Origin: Salinibacterium sp. TMP30
Lineage (GTDB): Bacteria; Actinomycetota; Actinomycetes; Actinomycetales; Microbacteriaceae
Direction: 5' to 3'
Assembly (NCBI RefSeq): GCF_038397785.1
Contig: NZ_CP151642.1
Span: 1,116,001-1,180,000 of the forward strand
DNA: 64,000 nucleotides
Shown: positions 1 to 8,027 of the stretch, piece by piece
Layout of the letters: each line of letters opens with the position of its first letter
How positions within the stretch are numbered: the stretch's first letter is position 1
Notes under the pieces: generated by a model
The model's database searches: none
Seen by the model: only the letters and a program-made list of their open reading frames with translations
Told to the model about the DNA's origin: nothing
Program-made: the position numbers and the translations under genes

Positions 1-536
1 ACCACGGGCTCCGTGAACAATGGCACTGTCGTATGGCCGCCATCGCGAGAAAGATGTGGATCTGCTCGGTCTTCCGGATACGAGAACGTGATCGCCACGT
101 CCGCGGCCCCATCCCGCAACAATTGCAGCGCTTGGGGCGGCTCCGCCTCCACATAGTTCACCGTGAGGTTCGGATGCTGCTGCCGCAGTTGACGGATCAA
201 CGGTGGAACCAGCGTCGACGACGCGGTCGGAAAGGCTGCGATGCGGACCGTTCCACTGGAGAGGCCCGCCAATTCTGCGAGTTCGGCGCTCGCGGCATCC
301 ACCGCATTGAGCACGGTGACGGCATGACTGGCGAGGGCTCGGCCTGCTTCGGTGAGTCGCACCCCACGACCGGAGCGAACGACGAGAGCGAGGCCGATTC
401 TGGACTGTACTCGGGTGAGGTGCTGGCTGAGCGCAGGCTGACTGTAGCCCAGTGCGCGGGCGGCTTCGCTGATGGTGCCGTGTTCGGAAATGGCGCGAAC
501 GATGCGCAACGAGAGAAGGTCTGGAGTGGTATCCAT
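1..536 (-). CDS. LysR-family transcriptional regulator (3' end cut off by the window)
   Basis: About 178 residues are visible, starting at the ATG complementary to 534-536. The N-terminus is a typical LysR winged helix-turn-helix (residues about 5-62): it has the run ISEAARALGYSQPALSQ followed by LTRVQSRIGLALVVR. After that the periplasmic-binding-like effector domain begins (VRIAAFPTASSTLVPPLI). The stop codon lies outside the window, so length cannot be judged. It is transcribed divergently from the class V PLP enzyme at 618, the classical arrangement of a LysR regulator and its target, so control of that gene is a reasonable inference. The effector is unknown. Confidence 0.9.
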   Translation of the reverse strand, partial: MDTTPDLLSLRIVRAISEHGTISEAARALGYSQPALSQHLTRVQSRIGLALVVRSGRGVRLTEAGRALASHAVTVLNAVDAASAELAELAGLSSGTVRIAAFPTASSTLVPPLIRQLRQQHPNLTVNYVEAEPPQALQLLRDGAADVAITFSYPEDRADPHLSRDGGHTTVPLFTEPV

Positions 537-556
537 CGTTCAAGCATAACTAGAAG

Positions 557-577
557 TGATTGTTTATATCCCAATCA
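557..577. promoter_or_regulatory. LysR-type operator candidate (inverted repeat)
   Basis: TGATTG and CAATCA form a perfect 6-bp inverted repeat separated by 9 bases. It includes the ATTG-N9-CAAT pattern common in LysR recognition boxes and sits between the divergent starts of the LysR gene (536) and the class V PLP enzyme (618). Its position fits autoregulation plus control of the divergent gene; binding is inferred. Confidence 0.5.
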
Positions 578-617
578 TGCCCTTGTCGCATGAATGCCCT
601 GAGAGGACTATGGAGTC

Positions 618-1664
618 ATGACATCACCGGCCCTGACCCACGCGATCGAGAGCTTCGACAACCCGCGCGGGTACCTTTCGGCCGCCACGATGGGTTTACC
701 TCCGCGCGCCGCCGTCGCCGAGATGACAGAGAAGCTGCACCAGTGGGCGTCGGCCACCTGCAACCCGATGAACTACGGCGACATCGTGGAGCGCACCCGG
801 AGACACTACGCGCGACTCGTCGGCATCGAGCCCACCCGGGTAGCCATTGGCTCACAAACCTCGGTGATGGCGTCGCTCATTGCCTGCTCGCTTCCGGCCG
901 GTTCCGAAGTGCTCTGTGTCGAATCCGATTTCACTTCGATCATTTTCCCGTTCCTCCAACACCGCGATTTCGTCGTGCGCGCCGTGCCGCTCGCCGAACT
1001 CGCCGACTCCGTGCGCGAGAGCACTGCGCTTGTCGTGTTCTCGCTCATCCAATCGTGCAATGGGAAAGTCGCCGATGTTGAGGCGATCACTGCAGCGGCA
1101 TCCCGTCATGGAGCACGAACGCTGTGCGACATAACCCAGGCCGCCGGCGTCTACCCCGTGGATGCCACCCAGTTCGATGCGACCGTCTGCCACGCCTACA
1201 AGTGGTTGTGTTCGCCTCGCGGTGTTGCGTTTCTCACAATCTCCGAGGATTTTGCCCAGCACATCACTCCCGTTCAAGCCGGTTGGTATGCCGGTGAAGA
1301 CGTGTGGAGCAGCGTCTATGGCACCGACATGACGCTGGCGAAAGATGCCCGCCAGTTCGATGTCTCGCCCGCCTGGCAAGCGTGGGTGGGTGCTGAACAA
1401 TCCATCTCGATGTTTGCTGACCTCGACATTGCGGAGGTCTGGGAGCACTGCACCGGACTCGCGAACAAACTCTGTGACGAGCTCGGAATCGAACGGCAGA
1501 ATCAGGCCATTGTGACGTGGCCGGATGCGAGTGGTGCCGATCTAGCCAAGCTCACCGCCGCGGGAATCACCGCTTCGGGTCGCGCCGGACGACTGCGCGC
1601 CGCCTTCCATCTGTGGAATACAGAAGAGGACGTTGCCGCGGTTATCGCAGCACTGCGCGTCTAG
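618..1664 (+). CDS. Class V PLP-dependent aminotransferase/cysteine desulfurase-fold enzyme
   Basis: A 348-residue fold-type I PLP enzyme of the class V aminotransferase family (isopenicillin-N epimerase / kynureninase-like branch). The Schiff-base lysine is probably K195 in CHAYKWLCSPRG, and D171 in CDITQAAG is the residue expected to bind the PLP ring nitrogen. The N-terminal GYLSAATMGLPP stretch matches the substrate-loop region of this branch. A GAGAGGA purine run precedes the ATG. The divergent LysR gene suggests substrate-dependent control. Substrate cannot be read from sequence. A related enzyme of similar length lies at 52311 in the sugar-acid operon. Confidence 0.85.
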   Translation: MTSPALTHAIESFDNPRGYLSAATMGLPPRAAVAEMTEKLHQWASATCNPMNYGDIVERTRRHYARLVGIEPTRVAIGSQTSVMASLIACSLPAGSEVLCVESDFTSIIFPFLQHRDFVVRAVPLAELADSVRESTALVVFSLIQSCNGKVADVEAITAAASRHGARTLCDITQAAGVYPVDATQFDATVCHAYKWLCSPRGVAFLTISEDFAQHITPVQAGWYAGEDVWSSVYGTDMTLAKDARQFDVSPAWQAWVGAEQSISMFADLDIAEVWEHCTGLANKLCDELGIERQNQAIVTWPDASGADLAKLTAAGITASGRAGRLRAAFHLWNTEEDVAAVIAALRV

Positions 1665-1719
1665 CTAAACTGGACACCCGCCGACCGTGCATCCAGCTCG
1701 GCTGACTATTGGAGTTTCT

Positions 1720-3105
1720 GTGGCTACGCCTAACCCCCTCGACGCCGTTATCAACCTCGCCAAGCGCCGAGGATTCGTCTTCCAATCGGGAGAGATTTAC
1801 GGCGGTTCACGCTCCGCCTGGGACTACGGCCCGCTGGGCACCGCTCTCAAAGAGAACATCAAAAAGCAGTGGTGGCAGACCATCGTTCAGGGTCGCGACG
1901 ACGTCGTAGGCATTGACTCGGCCGTCATCCTTCCCCGCAAGGTGTGGGAGGCATCCGGGCACGTCGAGGTCTTCTCTGACCCGCTTGTGGAATCTCTGCA
2001 CACCCACAAGAGGTACCGCGCCGACCACCTTCTCGAAGCGTACGAAGAGAAGCACGGCCACCCGCCGGCCAACGGGCTTGCCGACATCCGTGACCCTGAC
2101 ACCGGTCAAGCCGGATCGTGGACCGAACCGCAAAACTTCTCAGGCCTGCTCAAGACGTTCCTCGGCCCCGTCGACAACGAAGAGGGCATGCACTATTTGC
2201 GCCCCGAGACTGCTCAGGGAATCTTCACCAACTTCGCCAACGTCATGGGCGCTGCACGCATGAAGCCGCCGTTCGGTATCGGACAGGTCGGTAAGTCGTT
2301 CCGTAACGAGATCACTCCCGGAAACTTCATTTTCCGCACCCGTGAGTTCGAGCAGATGGAGATGGAATTCTTTGTCGAGCCCGGCACGGATGAAGAGTGG
2401 CACCAGTACTGGATCGACGAGTCGATGAAGTGGTACACCGATCTCGGCATCAATCCCGAGAACCTGCGCTTCTACGAGCATCCAGACGAGAAGCTCTCGC
2501 ACTACTCCAAGCGCACAGTGGATGTTGAGTACCGTTTCCGCTTCGCCGGCAGCGAATGGGGTGAGCTGATGGGTATCGCCAACCGCACCGACTTCGACCT
2601 CCGTACACACTCCGAAGCATCGGGTGCGGACCTGTCGTACTTCGACCAGGCCAAGGATGAGCGCTGGACTCCCTTCGTAATCGAGCCCGCCTTTGGACTC
2701 ACCCGCGCGCTCATGGCGTTCCTCATTGACGCCTACGCCGAAGATGAGGCACCCAATGCCAAGGGCGGGGTCGACAAGCGCACCGTGCTGCGTCTCGACC
2801 GTCGTCTCTCGCCGGTGAAAGTTGCTGTTCTGCCGCTCTCGCGCAACGAACGCCTCTCGCCGCTGGCGCGCAGTGTTGCCGCTGACTTGCGCAAACACTG
2901 GAACGTGGACTTCGATGATGCGGGCGCAATCGGCCGTCGCTACCGTCGTCAAGACGAGATCGGCACGCCATTCTGCGTCACTATTGACTTCGATTCGCTC
3001 GACGACAATGCGGTGACGATTCGCGAGCGTGACTCGATGGAGCAGAAGCGTATACCTCTGGACGAACTGCGCGGCTACCTCGTGCAGGAGCTCATCGGCT
3101 GCTAA
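1720..3105 (+). CDS. glyS: Glycyl-tRNA synthetase, single-chain alpha2 type
   Basis: 461-residue class II synthetase charging tRNA-Gly. It starts with the family hallmark [19 protein letters not shown] and contains motif 2 ([23 protein letters not shown] split around residue 200) and motif 3 near [14 protein letters not shown], followed by a C-terminal anticodon-binding domain (about residues 360-461). I chose the GTG at 1720 because a GGAG lies 5 bases upstream and the protein then begins right before the conserved block; an in-frame ATG at 1687 would add 11 residues. This is the archaeal/eukaryotic-like form usual in actinobacteria, not the alpha2beta2 GlyQ/GlyS pair. Confidence 0.96.
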   Translation: MATPNPLDAVINLAKRRGFVFQSGEIYGGSRSAWDYGPLGTALKENIKKQWWQTIVQGRDDVVGIDSAVILPRKVWEASGHVEVFSDPLVESLHTHKRYRADHLLEAYEEKHGHPPANGLADIRDPDTGQAGSWTEPQNFSGLLKTFLGPVDNEEGMHYLRPETAQGIFTNFANVMGAARMKPPFGIGQVGKSFRNEITPGNFIFRTREFEQMEMEFFVEPGTDEEWHQYWIDESMKWYTDLGINPENLRFYEHPDEKLSHYSKRTVDVEYRFRFAGSEWGELMGIANRTDFDLRTHSEASGADLSYFDQAKDERWTPFVIEPAFGLTRALMAFLIDAYAEDEAPNAKGGVDKRTVLRLDRRLSPVKVAVLPLSRNERLSPLARSVAADLRKHWNVDFDDAGAIGRRYRRQDEIGTPFCVTIDFDSLDDNAVTIRERDSMEQKRIPLDELRGYLVQELIGC

Positions 3106-3111
3106 AAGCTT

Positions 3112-3148
3112 CGCGGGGCCCAAAGCAGATTTTGCCGAATGCCCCGCG
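3112..3148. terminator. glyS: Stem-loop after glyS (possible terminator)
   Basis: CGCGGGGC (3112-3119) and GCCCCGCG (3141-3148) form a perfect 8-bp stem with a 21-base loop, 6 bases after the glyS stop. There is no T-run after it, so it is only a candidate for a factor-dependent terminator or 3' end stabiliser. Confidence 0.35.
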
Positions 3149-3164
3149 CCCGTGGCGCGGCCTT

Positions 3165-3230
3165 CCAGCGCTCCCGCTGGCCCCAGCGCTCCCGCTGCGC
3201 CCAGCGTTCCTGTTGCCCAGCGTTCCCCTT
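3165..3230 (+). repeat. Imperfect GC-rich tandem repeat, four copies
   Basis: Four successive units begin with CCAGCG at 3165, 3183, 3201 and 3217 (spacings 18, 18 and 16 bases). The first two share CCAGCGCTCCCGCTG exactly; the third and fourth are CCAGCGTTCC variants. It lies in the 318-base gene-free stretch between glyS and the 3424 gene. No coding function is apparent. The rest of that stretch holds the post-glyS stem-loop, one copy of a 16-bp interspersed repeat (3313-3328), and nothing else recognisable. Confidence 0.7.
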
Positions 3231-3312
3231 TCCGCGGAAACTCAGGAGAACCGAGGGCGCGGCGCTTTCCGCCCCGCTGGCTACCGACAGGCGCTGCAGT
3301 GATCTCGCCAAT

Positions 3313-3328
3313 TTCCTGAATTTCCGAA
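3313..3328 (+). repeat. 16-bp interspersed repeat, copy 1
   Basis: TTCCTGAATTTCCGAA. The same 16-mer occurs exactly at 4365-4380 and, as its reverse complement, at 4285-4300, so three copies bracket the gene at 3424-4314. Confidence 0.85.
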
Positions 3329-3423
3329 GCTGGCGGCTACTCCACAGCTGCACCACCCGGGGTAACTCCACCGATCAATGCTGCTTCTCATCGGCCGCCA
3401 ACTTTCACCTCGATGCTCTTTGC

Positions 3424-4314
3424 ATGACGGACATTCAGGCACTAGTCAACGGGCTGGGCGGACTCGCGCAAAAACGCCAGCTTGTGGCTCGAGGTGCACG
3501 AGACTGCGACCTGACCCGGGCGGTCAGGGATGGGGCGGTGGCGAGAGCGCGCCAAGGCTGGTACACAACGGTGGACGTCTCGGCCCCGCGGGTGAGAGCA
3601 ATTCGCGTGGGCGGACGACTGACCGGGATATCCGCCATCAAGGATTGGGGTGGTTGGGTTCTTGGAGAGCACCCGCTTCACGTTTCGGTTCCGCAGAACG
3701 CGGCACGATTGCGCAATCAGTGGAACCGAAGGAAACCAATAGGAGCACGCCGCGGAGTACGTGTGTATTGGGATCCGCCATTCACCAGCGAGCGCGGATC
3801 AATCTGGCACGTCAGCGCGGCTGAGGCCCTTCGGAGAGTGGCAGTAGAAGAGGATCTTGAAACAGCGGTTGCGGCTATCGATTGGGCCTTATTCACTGGG
3901 CGGATTGACCAGTTCGACTTCGAAAAGTTGATACTAAGCCTGCCTCGACACAAACAATGGATCAGGTCCTGGGTGGATGGCAGGTGCGAAAGCCTTCCGG
4001 AAAGCCTCGCCCGCACGCGATTGAGGCTTGCTGGTCACACCGTTGAGATTCAGGTCGCCGTCGGGAGGAAGCGAATAGATATGGTCATTGACAATATTGT
4101 CGCACTCGAGATTAACGGGAAACAGTTCCATGCGCACACCTTCGAAGAAGACCATCTGAAAAGCATCGAAATCACGATCGTTGGTTTTCACGCGATGAGT
4201 GTGAGCGCAAATATGGTGTTCACTCAGTGGGAACTCTTTTCCCGAGCGGTCAGCGTGGCGCTGGGATCCCACGCCCCGCGCAACTTCGGAAATTCAGGAA
4301 TTCCGCCCGGATGA
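3424..4314 (+). CDS. AbiEi-antitoxin-like N-domain protein with a DUF559/Vsr-like C-terminus
   Basis: 296 residues from the ATG at 3424. Residues about 10-50 (LVARGARDCDLTRAVRDGAV, then RARQGWYTT) match the short winged-helix seen at the N-terminus of AbiEi-type antitoxins. The C-terminal third (RTRLRLAGHTVEIQVAVGRKRIDMVIDN, in pieces, then LEINGKQFH) looks like the PD-(D/E)XK/Vsr-like DUF559 endonuclease fold, with D and E-x-N-G-K as candidate metal and catalytic residues. Actinobacteria carry many such orphan proteins; no partner toxin gene lies next to it. It overlaps an inverted repeat copy at its 3' end. Function is unknown; nuclease or regulator are both possible. Confidence 0.75.
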   Translation: MTDIQALVNGLGGLAQKRQLVARGARDCDLTRAVRDGAVARARQGWYTTVDVSAPRVRAIRVGGRLTGISAIKDWGGWVLGEHPLHVSVPQNAARLRNQWNRRKPIGARRGVRVYWDPPFTSERGSIWHVSAAEALRRVAVEEDLETAVAAIDWALFTGRIDQFDFEKLILSLPRHKQWIRSWVDGRCESLPESLARTRLRLAGHTVEIQVAVGRKRIDMVIDNIVALEINGKQFHAHTFEEDHLKSIEITIVGFHAMSVSANMVFTQWELFSRAVSVALGSHAPRNFGNSGIPPG

Positions 4315-4380
4315 GGAGCGCCACTCCTGTGATAGCAAGTGCGCCCAGCCGCACTTGTCGGAGATTCCTGAATTTCCGAA
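4285..4380. repeat. Nested stem-loop built from two inverted 16-bp repeats
   Basis: TTCGGAAATTCAGGAA (4285-4300) and TTCCTGAATTTCCGAA (4365-4380) are exact inverted copies. Between them lie two more hairpins: AGGAG/CTCCT (4314-4318 with 4324-4328) and CAAGTGCG/CGCACTTG (4336-4343 with 4350-4357). The whole could fold as a three-way structured RNA or act as a REP/MITE-like DNA element. It begins inside the last codons of the 3424 gene and ends 54 bases before the next start. Confidence 0.65.
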
Positions 4381-4433
4381 TTTTCGGATGGAGCAACAGG
4401 GAATACCTCTAGCTGTCGGGTGTTGAGATCACA

Positions 4434-5102
4434 GTGAATAAAACTGCTGCAAACGCCAACGAACCCGTAAAAGTCGACATCTGGTCTGATGTTCAGTGCC
4501 CATGGTGCTACATCGGCAAGCGACGGTTCGAAGCTGCTATCGAAAGCTCGGGCATAGCCGTCGATATCGAGTACCACTCCTTTGAGCTCGCACCCGATAC
4601 TCCCGTCGAATACGAGGGCACCCCCATCCAGTTCCTGAGCGAACGCAAAGGGCTCCCGATGCCGCAGGTCGAAGAGATGCTTACCCGTGTAACCGACATC
4701 GCGACTAGCCTCGGACTCCACTATGACTACGAGCACATCCATCAGACCAACACGGTTAAGGCTCACGAACTTCTCCACTATGCCAAGGCCCACGGTCGTC
4801 AGCTTGAGATGAAAGAGCGCCTCCTTGAGGCTTACTTCGTGAAGACTGAGCACGTCGGGCGCATCGAGGATCTTGCTGATATTGCGGCATCCATTGGTTT
4901 CGATCGCGACGATGTGGTTCGCGTTCTCGAATCGAGCGAATACCTGCCCGCAGTCAAGGCAGACGTGGATCTTGCCATGCAATATGGCATTCAGGGTGTG
5001 CCATTTTTCGTGATTGACGGCAAATATGGAGTTTCGGGCGCGCAAGAAAGTGAAAGTTTCGCTAACGTTCTCTCACAGGTACTTACTGAAAGAGATGCGT
5101 AA
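4434..5102 (+). CDS. DsbA-family thiol-disulfide oxidoreductase, FrnE-like
   Basis: 222 residues. The thioredoxin-fold redox centre is C22-P-W-C25 (VQCPWCYIGKRRFE), with the FrnE/HCCA-isomerase hallmark helix after it and the cis-Pro region VPFFVIDGKYGVSGAQ near the C-terminus. No signal peptide is seen, so it acts in the cytoplasm. FrnE proteins are cytosolic disulfide isomerase-like enzymes linked to oxidative stress tolerance. The start is GTG with only a weak upstream purine run. A 49-aa gene follows 3 bases after the stop, so the two are probably cotranscribed. Confidence 0.9.
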   Translation: MNKTAANANEPVKVDIWSDVQCPWCYIGKRRFEAAIESSGIAVDIEYHSFELAPDTPVEYEGTPIQFLSERKGLPMPQVEEMLTRVTDIATSLGLHYDYEHIHQTNTVKAHELLHYAKAHGRQLEMKERLLEAYFVKTEHVGRIEDLADIAASIGFDRDDVVRVLESSEYLPAVKADVDLAMQYGIQGVPFFVIDGKYGVSGAQESESFANVLSQVLTERDA

Positions 5103-5105
5103 CCC

Positions 5106-5255
5106 ATGGACGCCGCAACCAAGCCAATCCCGACCCTAGCCCTACAGCAGATTGGCGACCCCAATGTTGGTGTCTGCGAGGGTGCCGCATGCATCGTTGA
5201 TGATCACCACTCTCAAGCCTTCGTCAACCGTCAGATCGACGAAGGACTCGTCTAG
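5106..5255 (+). CDS. Small conserved-looking protein of 49 residues
   Basis: ATG at 5106, stop TAG at 5253-5255. It begins MDAATKPIPTLALQQIGDPN and contains two cysteines five residues apart (VCEGAAC) in the middle. It sits 3 bases after the oxidoreductase stop codon, which suggests translational coupling. The CxxxxC pair next to a disulfide enzyme gene hints that it could be a redox partner or metal-binding peptide, but no family was recognised. It ends 17 bases before the convergent GH81 gene. Confidence 0.55.
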   Translation: MDAATKPIPTLALQQIGDPNVGVCEGAACIVDDHHSQAFVNRQIDEGLV

Positions 5256-5272
5256 CCGGCGATACTTCAGCG

Positions 5273-7303
5273 CTAGAGCTTGCTCATTATCCAGGCGAGC
5301 ATGTAGCTCCGACTGTTGCCATCGTCGATGCGGTCCTCGGTGAGGTTCGCACTCTCGTCAAGTGCAGCAGCCGCATCTTCTGAGCCGGCCAGAGCTGAGT
5401 ACATCAGCAGATAGTCGCCGAATAGTACGTCTGAGCCTTGTGGTGCAGCTTCGGAGAGGTTCGCACGCACTCGATCGGGGTCTATGCCGAGGTAACCGGC
5501 GACCGGGCTCATGGGCAGCACGAGAATTCCCAACATCGCGCTCGGCTCCGCACTGAACCACGTAGCGTAGTCGCGTTTTCCGCCCCAGTTCAGTGACGCA
5601 ACGGTGTGGCCGAATCCGTCGTAGACAGCGTCGCTTCTATCGAAGTTGGTCCAGTAGGCAAGGGCCGACTCTGCTTCTGCTGAGAGCATCCATTGTGCTT
5701 CTGTGGCGAGGTCTGGCTGGTTGCTTGCGGCAGCCCACAGCGCGAGCCCATTCCACGCGCTGACTGCTTCTGAACTGGATTCCTGATTATTACCGTCGGC
5801 AAACGGCGCTGTACCGCTCGCCCACGAGTGGCCCGCGTAGGCGTCGAAAACCCGACGCTCTGGAAAGTAGGTGTTGTCGCTCTGTGCTGCGATATCGGCC
5901 GCCAGAAGGTTCATCACAGGCGCCCACCGTGTTACGAGAGTGGGGTCGGCGGCGGCGAGCACTCCTGCGGTGTAGAGAAAGTATCCGTAGTGAAAGTGGT
6001 GGTCGTTGAACTGGTCTGACCCGAACGACGGGGCAAGTCCGACTATTCCGCGCGCCTGTTCGTCGTAGACGAAGCAGCGTTCGGTGCGGTTTGTGCACCC
6101 GTCAGGATCAGCCCACCCGTCCATGGCATTCACGAGCTGATCTGTGATGGTGGTTGCGAGATCATCGGCGCCGAGCTGACGTGCAATATCGAGCATGTTG
6201 GTCAGGCGGTACATCCACTTTCCGCCGTAGTAGGTGTCGGCGGGCGCTGGCAGAGTTGATGCGACATCGATTGTCAACTGCGCAACGAGTCGAAACTTGT
6301 TGTCGTCAGAAAATTGCGAAAGGTCAATCGATCCAGCAGGAGTGACCGTTGGTACCGACCAGGTCAGCTCTGTCCCGGCGCACGCCAGAAGCTGCCCGTA
6401 GACGCTCTTCCAACTGCTCGTTTCGCATACTGTGCTGGCTCCGAGTGATGCATACTGGTGTGGCATTGCTGCAACGATGGTGGGTGATCCGTCAGTGGTT
6501 TCGTAGGTGATGCTCGTTGTGGTTCTGTCGTTAGCAACCGAATAGTGGATGCTCGTGCTCATGATGGGCGACGCGGCGGCCGTCACGTAGTCAGCCAGGG
6601 AGCCCCCCGTTGAGACGGCAAACCAGGTCGCCACCTGACCTGGGGAGAGCGTCAGCACTGTTGTTGACGCAGCCATAGCCCCGTCGCTGACGAGTCCGTA
6701 TTCGGTGCCGTCGATCGTGATGGTCCACGCTCCGGTGCCAGCGGTCAGTGACTGCCCGAGATCTACGGTCACAGACTTCGTGGCGGTGAAACTCACGAAC
6801 GGTGATCCTTCGGCGATAACGGTAGTTCCGATCTCAATCCCATCAGCAGTATTTGCGATGGTGACTGAGGCCTCGTCGTAGGCGCTAACTGCATAGTCGT
6901 CCGCTCCGATGTCTGCAGTCAGTGCGCCAAAAAAGCCGCCAGCGATTACGTTGTCGTTGGTGACTATGGCAGGTACACCGAACGCGAACCCCTGCTCTGT
7001 CATCTGAAATGCCAACGGCAAGGGGAAGACCGGCAGGGGGTCGTCCCCGAACACCAGCCCGGAAAACCACTTGTTGGTGGGCGGGATGAGCCCGTCGGCC
7101 AGTCGAGCTGTGGGCAGGGCCGTGATGGTTCGCGCAGGCAGCGCTTCGATCAATGGTCCGACCGTGCTGTCTGGCAGTATTCCGGCCCCCACGGTACTCG
7201 GGGCAGGTGTCTGAGTCGTGCATCCGGTGACGACCGTGAGGGCCACCACCAGTGTGGAGACTGCAGGATAGGGGTAACGGCGAGCCACTCGACTACAGGC
7301 CAA
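5273..7303 (-). CDS. GH81 endo-beta-1,3-glucanase, lipoprotein
   Basis: 676 residues. The N-terminus has a lipoprotein signal with lipobox VVTGC (C28), so it is exported and membrane-anchored. Family 81 signatures are PPTNKWFSGLVFGD (74-87), FNDHHFHYGYFLYTAG (432-447) and GNNQESSSEAVSAWNGLALW (504-523), the last carrying the two glutamates proposed as catalytic in GH81. Such enzymes cut internal beta-1,3-glucosidic bonds. It overlaps the upstream adaptor gene by 11 bases and is third in an operon with a BcsA-like glycosyltransferase, so editing or release of a self-made beta-1,3-linked glucan is a better guess than nutrition. Confidence 0.9.
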   Translation of the reverse strand: MACSRVARRYPYPAVSTLVVALTVVTGCTTQTPAPSTVGAGILPDSTVGPLIEALPARTITALPTARLADGLIPPTNKWFSGLVFGDDPLPVFPLPLAFQMTEQGFAFGVPAIVTNDNVIAGGFFGALTADIGADDYAVSAYDEASVTIANTADGIEIGTTVIAEGSPFVSFTATKSVTVDLGQSLTAGTGAWTITIDGTEYGLVSDGAMAASTTVLTLSPGQVATWFAVSTGGSLADYVTAAASPIMSTSIHYSVANDRTTTSITYETTDGSPTIVAAMPHQYASLGASTVCETSSWKSVYGQLLACAGTELTWSVPTVTPAGSIDLSQFSDDNKFRLVAQLTIDVASTLPAPADTYYGGKWMYRLTNMLDIARQLGADDLATTITDQLVNAMDGWADPDGCTNRTERCFVYDEQARGIVGLAPSFGSDQFNDHHFHYGYFLYTAGVLAAADPTLVTRWAPVMNLLAADIAAQSDNTYFPERRVFDAYAGHSWASGTAPFADGNNQESSSEAVSAWNGLALWAAASNQPDLATEAQWMLSAEAESALAYWTNFDRSDAVYDGFGHTVASLNWGGKRDYATWFSAEPSAMLGILVLPMSPVAGYLGIDPDRVRANLSEAAPQGSDVLFGDYLLMYSALAGSEDAAAALDESANLTEDRIDDGNSRSYMLAWIMSKL

Positions 7304-8027
7304 TTTTTCTCAGGAAGTCAGAGAAACCGTCGAAAGCGCCCGCCAATATGCCATCGTCGCTCAGCTTTAGCGTTGCGGTCACCGGCGTACCGGCTTTCAC
7401 GAGACCGTTGTACGCGCCATCAGTAAGAGACGCGCTGTGTACTCGGATGGTGGTCTCCGCCTGGCCGTCCACGGTCTGAACGTCGATGGTCGACACCGAG
7501 CCCTCGATGCTTGCGCCATTCGGTAGGAGCAGTATGACGGGTGCTCCATCGCCGATGCGAGAGTAGTCACGCCCCGTTAGCTCGTATTGTGCCACGACAG
7601 ACAACGTACCTACCCTTTCGATAGTCGCGAGAACCTGACCCGCTTGAACGAACGAACCCGGTTGGGTCGTGACATCCCGCACGGTGCCAGGCACTGCGGC
7701 GGTAAGGGTGATGGTGCCATCCTCGGTAACGGTGTAGGCGACGGTCTCCGGCTTTAGAAGCCCTTCGGCGAGGTCAGCCTGCAGTGAGGGGCTTTGCAGT
7801 GTGAAGAGGACGTCGCCCTCACTCACTCGCTGGTCATCTGTCGTGATGAAGCTTTCAACGAGCGTGCCGCCGTAGTCGATGCCGACGGGATAACGTTCGG
7901 CCGCAATGGATGCTGAGACACTGGTGACCTGTGCTTGGCGCTGGGTAAAGATGACGGTCAGCCCGAGCACGAGCGCGAGTACTGCCACGAGTCCGATAAA
8001 TAGTTTGAGGTTACTGCGCCAGGTCAT
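7293..8027 (-). CDS. HlyD/membrane-fusion-type adaptor protein
   Basis: 244 residues: one N-terminal membrane helix (about 8-28), then a short extracellular part with two half-lipoyl-like segments (RVSEGDVLFTLQSPSL and PGTVRDVTTQPGSFVQAGQVLATI) and a beta-barrel region ending GTPVTATLKLSDDGI. There is no long coiled coil. In beta-glucan synthase loci of other bacteria a protein of this class partners a BcsA-like synthase. Here its ATG overlaps the stop of the glycosyltransferase gene by 4 bases (8024-8027), strong evidence for coupled translation and a shared complex. It could assist polymer export through the thick wall. Confidence 0.8.
   Translation of the reverse strand: MTWRSNLKLFIGLVAVLALVLGLTVIFTQRQAQVTSVSASIAAERYPVGIDYGGTLVESFITTDDQRVSEGDVLFTLQSPSLQADLAEGLLKPETVAYTVTEDGTITLTAAVPGTVRDVTTQPGSFVQAGQVLATIERVGTLSVVAQYELTGRDYSRIGDGAPVILLLPNGASIEGSVSTIDVQTVDGQAETTIRVHSASLTDGAYNGLVKAGTPVTATLKLSDDGILAGAFDGFSDFLRKIGL

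Noticed and set aside
2140-3123. Long minus-strand open frame (about 330 codons) opposite glyS
   Set aside because: It lies antisense to a certain gene, has no family features, and long antisense frames are expected from the third-position GC bias.
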